From assembly GCA_964532465.1 (NCBI GenBank), contig CAZHHX010000013.1, positions 1-64,000 on the forward strand: a DNA stretch of 64,000 nucleotides, in the 5' to 3' direction. A model generated the notes under the pieces. It ran no database searches. It was not told where the DNA came from and saw nothing but the letters and a program-made list of their open reading frames with translations. The DNA is from JAPLKB01 sp964532465 (GTDB lineage: Bacteria; Desulfobacterota; Syntrophorhabdia; Syntrophorhabdales; Syntrophorhabdaceae). Every line of letters starts with the position of its first letter. Position 1 is the stretch's first letter. Shown here piece by piece: positions 59,185-64,000 of the stretch. The position numbers and the translations under genes are program-made.

Positions 59185-60683
59185 GTAACGAAACCAATAA
59201 TACATCAGGTATCATCGGTAAGGTATGGAGTTTCTGCAATACCCTGCGCGACGACGGCGTGGGCTACGGCGATTATCTGGAGCAGCTTACCTATCTGCTC
59301 TTTTTAAAAATGGCGGATGAGTTCAGCAAGCCGCCTTATAACCGGAAATTGCCCATTCCAAATGAATATAACTGGGAAAGCCTTGTCGGGAAAAACGGCG
59401 CGGCCTTGGAAGGGCATTACACCACATTGCTCCGCGAGTTGTCACACTCCAGGGGTATTCTGGGACAGATATTTACCAAAAGCCAGAACAAAATTCAGGA
59501 CCCTGCCAAGCTCTTCAAGCTTATTGATATGATCGACAAAGAACAATGGAGCATGATGGGCACAGACGTGAAGGGCAAGATTTATGAAGGTCTTCTGGAG
59601 AAAAACGCCGAAGATACCAAAAGCGGCGCCGGGCAGTATTTCACACCCCGTGCCCTGATTAAGGCCATGGTTGCCTGTGTGCAGCCGCAACCCATGAAAT
59701 CCATTGCAGACCCTGCCTGCGGCACCGGCGGTTTTTTCCTGGCGGCTTACGACTATGTTTCCGATTCTAAAAACTTTACCCTCACCAAAGAACAAAAAGA
59801 GTTTTTAAAAAACAAAACATTTTACGGCAACGAGATTGTGGCAAGCGCCCGCAGGCTGGCGCTCATGAATATGTTCCTCCATAATATCGGCGATATAGAT
59901 TCAGAGACATTCATTCTGCCTACCGATTCGCTTATAGCCGACACCGGTTTGCGGGTGGATTATGTGCTGACCAATCCGCCCTTCGGAAAGAAAAGCAGCA
60001 TGACTTTTACCAATGAAGAAGGGGAACAGGAGAAGGAAGACCTTACGTACAACCGGCAGGATTTTTGGGCAACCACCAGCAACAAGCAGTTGAATTTCGT
60101 GCAGCATATCCGTACCATGCTCAAAACGAGCGGCAAAGCGGCGGTTGTCTTGCCCGATAATGTTTTATTTGAAGGCGGGGCGGGCGAGACTGTTCGAAAG
60201 AAATTGCTGGAAACAACTGATCTGCACACAATCCTGCGGCTGCCGACAGGCATTTTTTACGCCCAGGGCGTCAAAGCCAATGTCTTGTTTTTCGATATGC
60301 AGCCAGCCAATAAAGACCCCTGGACACGAGAGGTCTGGATATATGATTACCGCACCAACATCCGCCACACCCTGAAAAAATCACCGCTAAAGTTCGAAGA
60401 CCTCAAAGATTTTATTGAATGCTACAATCCTTCAAACCGGCATAGACGGGAGGAAACCTGGCATTGGGAAAACAATCCCGAAGGGCGCTGGCGCAAGTTC
60501 ACCTACGATGAAATCGTAAACCGGGACAAGACCAGTCTTGATATAACCTGGCTAAAAGATAAAAGTCTTGCCGACCTCGATAATCTGCCTGACCCGGATT
60601 TATTGGCCAATGACATTATTGAAAATCTTGAATCGGCAGTGGAGAGCTTTAAAGAGATAATGGTAGTCATCAATGGGAAATAA
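59181..60683 (+). CDS. hsdM: type I restriction enzyme M subunit
   Basis: A 500-residue N6-adenine methyltransferase. DPACGTGGFFLAAYDY is motif I and TNPPFGKK the motif IV (NPPF). The N-terminal helical part contacts HsdS (about residues 1-150). The TTG start overlaps the TGA of fic. Its order after hsdS and fic, with hsdR first, is unusual, since hsdR-hsdM-hsdS is the common order. A part-copy of the C-terminal region recurs at 61765. Confidence 0.94.
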   Translation: MSNETNNTSGIIGKVWSFCNTLRDDGVGYGDYLEQLTYLLFLKMADEFSKPPYNRKLPIPNEYNWESLVGKNGAALEGHYTTLLRELSHSRGILGQIFTKSQNKIQDPAKLFKLIDMIDKEQWSMMGTDVKGKIYEGLLEKNAEDTKSGAGQYFTPRALIKAMVACVQPQPMKSIADPACGTGGFFLAAYDYVSDSKNFTLTKEQKEFLKNKTFYGNEIVASARRLALMNMFLHNIGDIDSETFILPTDSLIADTGLRVDYVLTNPPFGKKSSMTFTNEEGEQEKEDLTYNRQDFWATTSNKQLNFVQHIRTMLKTSGKAAVVLPDNVLFEGGAGETVRKKLLETTDLHTILRLPTGIFYAQGVKANVLFFDMQPANKDPWTREVWIYDYRTNIRHTLKKSPLKFEDLKDFIECYNPSNRHRREETWHWENNPEGRWRKFTYDEIVNRDKTSLDITWLKDKSLADLDNLPDPDLLANDIIENLESAVESFKEIMVVINGK

Positions 60684-60697
60684 TTTCTTCTGGAACT

Positions 60698-61027
60698 GAA
60701 AGGGGTCTTATACTTTTCTCCGGTCTTCCCCGCAAGAAACGTCACGAAACTATCCTGAGTCTCATCACTCCCCACCTCCACGAAGCCATGAGCCGGGCAC
60801 ACGGCAAACCGGCCTTGCCTTTGCCTCACCCTCTCAGCAATCGTGAAAAAGAGATTCTCCAGTGGCTCATGAACGGCAAAAGTACCTGGGATATCTCTCC
60901 CATCCTTGGCATCAGCGAGCGGACAATAAAGTTCCATATTGATAACATTATGAAAAAGCTTGACGCTGTGAACCGGACCCATGCCGTGGCCATAGCCCTT
61001 AACACAGGACTTATAGAGATCGACTGA
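60698..61027 (+). pseudogene. 5'-truncated LuxR-family regulator
   Basis: In one frame from about 60698 (GLILFSGLPRKKRHETILSL, then PHLHEAM) and continuing LSNREKEILQWLMNGKSTWD, GISERTIKFHIDNIMKKLDA, the C-terminal half of a LuxR-type regulator is visible. The frame remains open upstream into hsdM but is meaningless there. The first ATG at 60788 would give only the 79-residue helix-turn-helix part. The gene was cut by the hsd island; an HTH-only protein might still be made. Confidence 0.7.
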
Positions 61028-61047
61028 AAACGCTGCCCTGTCTCAGC

Positions 61048-61287
61048 TTATTTCTTTTTTAGCTCCATGAATTCGTTGGCGGTAAGGCCGGCATCGGCAA
61101 GTATGGATTTGAGGGTTTTCCTTTTTACTATCTTCCCCGAATGGGTCGGAACGGTTGTTCTTTTTTTGTCATGCTCTCTGAAGTATATTGCGTGACTGTT
61201 TCCCGACTGTCGTTTGAATCTGAAACCTGTTTTAACGAGTACGGAAATGATTTCTTCTGATGTAACGGCAGGAAATTTCGGACTCAT
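61048..61287 (-). CDS. hicA: HicA-family mRNA interferase toxin
   Basis: A 79-residue protein with the HicA core (VTSEEIISVLVKTGFRFKRQSGNSHAIY). The catalytic histidine is in SHAIYF and KSILADAGLT is the final helix. It overlaps hicB by four bases. HicA cleaves mRNA; HicB neutralises it. Confidence 0.9.
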   Translation of the reverse strand: MSPKFPAVTSEEIISVLVKTGFRFKRQSGNSHAIYFREHDKKRTTVPTHSGKIVKRKTLKSILADAGLTANEFMELKKK

Positions 61288-61517
61288 ACCGCTACCCTGA
61301 GAGTCGTGATTGTCACGTCATCATCAGGTATTTTCTCACCTTCTTCTTTATAATCCTCTATGAAGGAATCAATTGCAGATCGCATCTCGTTAAGGGTTTC
61401 CTCATATGTCTCTCCTTCAACGTGGCATCCGGGAAAAGCGGGACACATGGCAAAAAATCCCCCTTCCTCACATGGCTCAACGATTACTGTGAATCGGTAT
61501 TCTTTCTTTTTTTTCAT
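61284..61517 (-). CDS. hicB: HicB-family antitoxin
   Basis: A 77-residue HicB protein (YRFTVIVEPCEEGGFFAMCPAF, PGCHVEGETYEETLNEMRSAI). It lacks an extra DNA-binding domain, so autoregulation may need the HicA-HicB complex. It is translated first in the operon, which is the less common order with antitoxin before toxin. Confidence 0.9.
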   Translation of the reverse strand: MKKKKEYRFTVIVEPCEEGGFFAMCPAFPGCHVEGETYEETLNEMRSAIDSFIEDYKEEGEKIPDDDVTITTLRVAV

Positions 61518-61764
61518 CTTAAAGCCCCCGGTTATTACATCTCACTATATCATATCCGGTCTTTCTTAAAACCCGTGATATTTTCATTGTGTCGCCCTTT
61601 GTTCTTTCCATTTTCTCCCAATCCTGGGAAGAATGCAACAAATTATTGTTTTAAGAAATCGTGTGCTTCATAATTTCGGTTGCTATATGAGCCTTATATC
61701 CGTAATGAGCTCTCTTACCTTTACTTAATCCAGGCTGCATCGGTATTGTCGGAGTATGTGACAA

Positions 61765-61839
61765 AAGTTTGAAGACCTCAGAGATTTTATCAAATGCTAT
61801 AATCCGTCAAAATGGCTGATTAAAAACCCAATGATATGA
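61765..61839 (+). pseudogene. short remnant of a second hsdM gene
   Basis: KFEDLRDFIKCYNPSK is read here, closely matching hsdM at 60390-60436 (KFEDLKDFIECYNPSN), with the DNA 85 percent or so alike over 47 bases. It ends in an unrelated tail and overlaps the AEC gene stop. The 300-base gap contains nothing else. Confidence 0.65.
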
Positions 61840-62758
61840 AGTATAATATTCCTAAAGTTAAAAAACTGGCCATTGAGGACAAAACGACCATTCCGGTCAG
61901 GTCATCGACCTTATACTGGTAGCGAGTCGCGAATATCGCTACGGAAACAGCCGCCGGGATTCCGCTTTGCAGGAGCAGAAACTGCTTGAATGGGACAGTA
62001 ATTTCCTGGAATAATAATAGAGCAAGTCCGGTCATAAGGGGCATGAGCATCATCCTGAAAAGAACTAAAGGGAAAGCTTTTTTGACTGTTTCCAGGGAAA
62101 ATTGGTCATGGACAAACATTCCCAGCATGAATATGGCCACTCCCGGAGCTGTACGGCCTAAAGGGATAAAAAGGTCTGTTAAGAAAGCGGTATGCAGTCG
62201 AAAGGGGTTAAGGGCCAATCCTGCTGCGATGGATATGATTAAGGGGCTTTTTAATACACGGAGAAAGATAAAAAACCATTTGTGATTTCCTGAGGCATAT
62301 TCGAATAACACTACGCTTGAAAATATGCCGAAAATACTGAGAAACGACCCGGTAACAATAGAGATTTCAAGGCCCCACTGCCCGTAAAGGGACTCAAAAA
62401 AAGGCACACCGAAAAATGCGCTGCTGCTGAATGCAACCGAAAGCCCTAAAAGGACAAAACGGTCTTTTGAGAGAATACCGGTTATCCTTAAAAACAAAAG
62501 TAAAATAAATATCAACACCAGGGGTAAAAGTGACATGGCAATAATGCCAATCCCTATAGCCTTGAAATCTATACGGGCTATTTGATAAAGGAAAAGGGCC
62601 GGCAGGGCAAAATTGTAGACAAAGGCGGATAGAACTTTTGTGTCCTGGGATGAAAGAATCCTGCTGCGCCGGCTCAACCAGCCGGCAACCATCACCAAAG
62701 CCAGGATGGACAAGCTTTTAATTATCGGAATCAATGGCATCGTGTTCCCGGCTGACAT
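61820..62758 (-). CDS. AEC-family (auxin efflux carrier-like) transporter
   Basis: A 312-residue membrane protein with about ten helices arranged in two halves. NFALPALFLYQIARID in the first half and VPFFESLYGQWGLE and GRTAPGVAIFMLGMFV are AEC motifs. Members export or import small organic acids such as malonate or malate. The substrate is unknown. It stands alone. No convincing ribosome binding site is seen beyond CATGTCAGC. Confidence 0.85.
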   Translation of the reverse strand: MSAGNTMPLIPIIKSLSILALVMVAGWLSRRSRILSSQDTKVLSAFVYNFALPALFLYQIARIDFKAIGIGIIAMSLLPLVLIFILLLFLRITGILSKDRFVLLGLSVAFSSSAFFGVPFFESLYGQWGLEISIVTGSFLSIFGIFSSVVLFEYASGNHKWFFIFLRVLKSPLIISIAAGLALNPFRLHTAFLTDLFIPLGRTAPGVAIFMLGMFVHDQFSLETVKKAFPLVLFRMMLMPLMTGLALLLFQEITVPFKQFLLLQSGIPAAVSVAIFATRYQYKVDDLTGMVVLSSMASFLTLGILYFISLGF

Positions 62759-62765
62759 GAAATAT

Positions 62766-62840
62766 TGAATAGCGCTACACGCCCCTTTGGGGCGATTTGT
62801 TACTGAGTAACTTTAAAAAAAGAGGTAAGTTACTCAGAAG
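62766..62840. repeat. dispersed hairpin repeat C, copy 2
   Basis: The reverse complement of 23132-23206 with few changes. The AGTAACTT stem and the GCCCCTTTGGGGC hairpin are both kept. Confidence 0.65.
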
Positions 62841-62982
62841 AATACTTTGTTTACATAATTTTAACGTGTTATTGCAAGTATTTTCTTTGCTGTCTTTTGT
62901 GCGTGTGTCATTGCGGCAGGTACTTATTTATATTCAGCTAACCGAGAGTTTCCAATCCTTGGCATTGTGAATACCGTATATT

Positions 62983-63079
62983 TTACCCTTCCCTATTTTA
63001 CCAGTACGTCGAGGAGCGTGAGGAGGAGGCAACAAAGTTATATGATTGAAGGCGAATTGGTATTACCCTTCCCTATTTT
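62983..63079. repeat. 17-bp direct repeat around a decayed MITE-A-like stretch
   Basis: TTACCCTTCCCTATTTT occurs at 62983 and at 63063. The second copy is the end of the RND gene. The 64 bases between (from AGTACGTCGAGGAGCGTG to GGCGAATTGGTA) resemble the right half of element A. It looks like a fragmentary insertion with duplication. Confidence 0.5.
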
Positions 63080-64000
63080 TCAACATATAGTAGAGTACAG
63101 GAACCATAGTTCTTGAAAGTAAAGTAGCGGCAACTTCTCCTGCCATTAAAGAGATTGCCATTCCCTGGAATATGGGATCAAAAAGGATTACCGATGAGCC
63201 TACAACAACTGCGGCAGCGGTTAGAAGCATAGGCCTGAAACGTATGATGCCTGCCTGAATAACAGCCTCTTCAAGAGGTGCTCCTTCAGAGAGTTTCAGA
63301 TTGATAAAGTCAACGAGTATAATGGAGTTTCTTACAACAATACCGGCCCCTGCAATGAAACCAATCATAGACGTAGCAGTGAAAAAAGCGCCCATAATTG
63401 CGTGTCCCGGAAGAATTCCTATAAGAGAAAGGGGTATTGGCGCCATGATTACAAGAGGCACGGTGAATGACTTGAACCAGCCCACTACCATAACATATAT
63501 AAGTATCAGGACTGCTGCAAAGGCTATCCCCAGATCACGGAAGACCTCATATGTTATATGCCATTCTCCGTCCCATTTCATAGAATAGGCATCCTCAGAC
63601 CAGGGCTGTATTGCGGTATACTGCTCTAATTCATACCCTTCAGAGAGTTTGAGATCTCTGATTTTGCTTTTCATTTTCAGGATCGGATAGACGGGACTCT
63701 CCTCTGTGCCGGCAACATCGCCTATGACATAGACCACTCTTTTCAGATTTTTCCTGTAAATGGTTTTGTCGAGTGTCCCTTCTCTCACTGTAACAAGCTC
63801 TGAAAGGGGCGTCATGCTTCCTGAACTTCCCGGAACTGCAATGCTGCCCAGATCGGATATTCCTGCCCTCTCAGGGAGAGATGCCCTCATAAAGAGTTCC
63901 ACGGGCTCTTTTTCTTTCTCAAAATGAGCAAGCCCGGCCACAGTCCCTCCGAGCACCATCTGAATAGTCTGAGCAACAGCCTCGGTGGTTATCCCGTTTT
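63063..64000 (-). CDS. RND efflux permease, C-terminal part (gene continues past the window)
   Basis: The last 312 residues of an inner-membrane RND pump of the AcrB/CusA/HAE1 type. GIAFAAVLILIYVMVVGWFK and VPLVIMAPIPLSLIGILPGHA, then ILVDFINLKLSEG, EAVIQAGIIRFRPMLLTA and MAISLMAGEVAATLLSR are the C-terminal transmembrane helices 7-12. The frame is open to the window edge; an ATG at 63959 is internal. Partner MFP and outer-membrane genes would be upstream beyond the window. The substrate is unknown. Confidence 0.85.
   Translation of the reverse strand, partial: NGITTEAVAQTIQMVLGGTVAGLAHFEKEKEPVELFMRASLPERAGISDLGSIAVPGSSGSMTPLSELVTVREGTLDKTIYRKNLKRVVYVIGDVAGTEESPVYPILKMKSKIRDLKLSEGYELEQYTAIQPWSEDAYSMKWDGEWHITYEVFRDLGIAFAAVLILIYVMVVGWFKSFTVPLVIMAPIPLSLIGILPGHAIMGAFFTATSMIGFIAGAGIVVRNSIILVDFINLKLSEGAPLEEAVIQAGIIRFRPMLLTAAAVVVGSSVILFDPIFQGMAISLMAGEVAATLLSRTMVPVLYYMLKNREG

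Overview
The window looks like a chromosomal segment of an anaerobic, diderm (LPS-bearing) bacterium of the Desulfobacterota/Nitrospirota type. The evidence is a set of LPS inner-core heptose genes, a fused MetF-MetV folate enzyme, several radical-SAM, flavodoxin and ferredoxin proteins, a DUF134-NifX type regulator beside an Mrp ATPase, GatC/GatA, and a PerR-catalase pair for oxidative stress. The taxonomic assignment is inference only. No rRNA, tRNA or CRISPR array was recognised.

Layout. 0.15-0.31 kb: scar of a metal-cation transporter. 0.35-8.8 kb: a forward run with an FtsB-like protein, two radical-SAM proteins, a thioesterase, two heptosyltransferases, the heptose kinase and adenylyltransferase, and MetF-MetV. 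9-13.1 kb: surface-glycan genes (GT2, epimerase, aminotransferase, GT4); the GT2 gene opens with a 7-bp repeat tract. 13.2-29 kb: mostly housekeeping genes (MBL hydrolase, outer-membrane protein, serine hydrolase, RadC, Cache protein, uracil-DNA glycosylase, GatA/GatC, CBS and DUF294 proteins, ValS, dGTPase). 29.5-38.3 kb: a decayed defence region with a WYL regulator, a type III restriction-modification system (mod frameshifted, a MazEF-like pair with a broken toxin between mod and res), a zeta-toxin tail and several small toxin-antitoxin-type genes, two of them damaged. 38.3-50.6 kb: redox and metabolic genes, DUF362 and DUF1847 proteins, UppP, catalase/PerR, MoaD-like, gamma-carbonic-anhydrase-like, Mrp and DUF134-NifX. 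51.3-61.5 kb: a type I restriction island in the order radC-hsdR-[GIY-YIG, DUF4160, DUF2442]-hsdS-rhuM/fic-hsdM, followed by a LuxR scar and hicBA. 61.8-64 kb: an AEC transporter and the C-terminal part of an RND pump.

The non-coding material is the most unusual part. (1) A 144-177 bp inverted-repeat element occurs three times, each copy with a perfect 3-bp TTA or TAA target duplication; one copy splits a DUF4160 gene. It carries no transposase. (2) A small GIY-YIG nuclease gene sits between REP-like palindromes, and two nearby mini-elements keep the same palindromes plus only the first and last codons of a related nuclease gene. This is the relationship of a MITE to its parent transposon and suggests a REP/GIY-YIG mobile system. 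(3) Four further dispersed hairpin or repeat families are present. (4) Duplicate scars of hsdR and hsdM flank the active type I genes and record replacement of one restriction system by another.

Several genes (the FtsB-like protein, WYL regulator, mod and DUF6599) have a good -10 box 6-9 nt before the start codon and no ribosome binding site, which suggests leaderless mRNAs.
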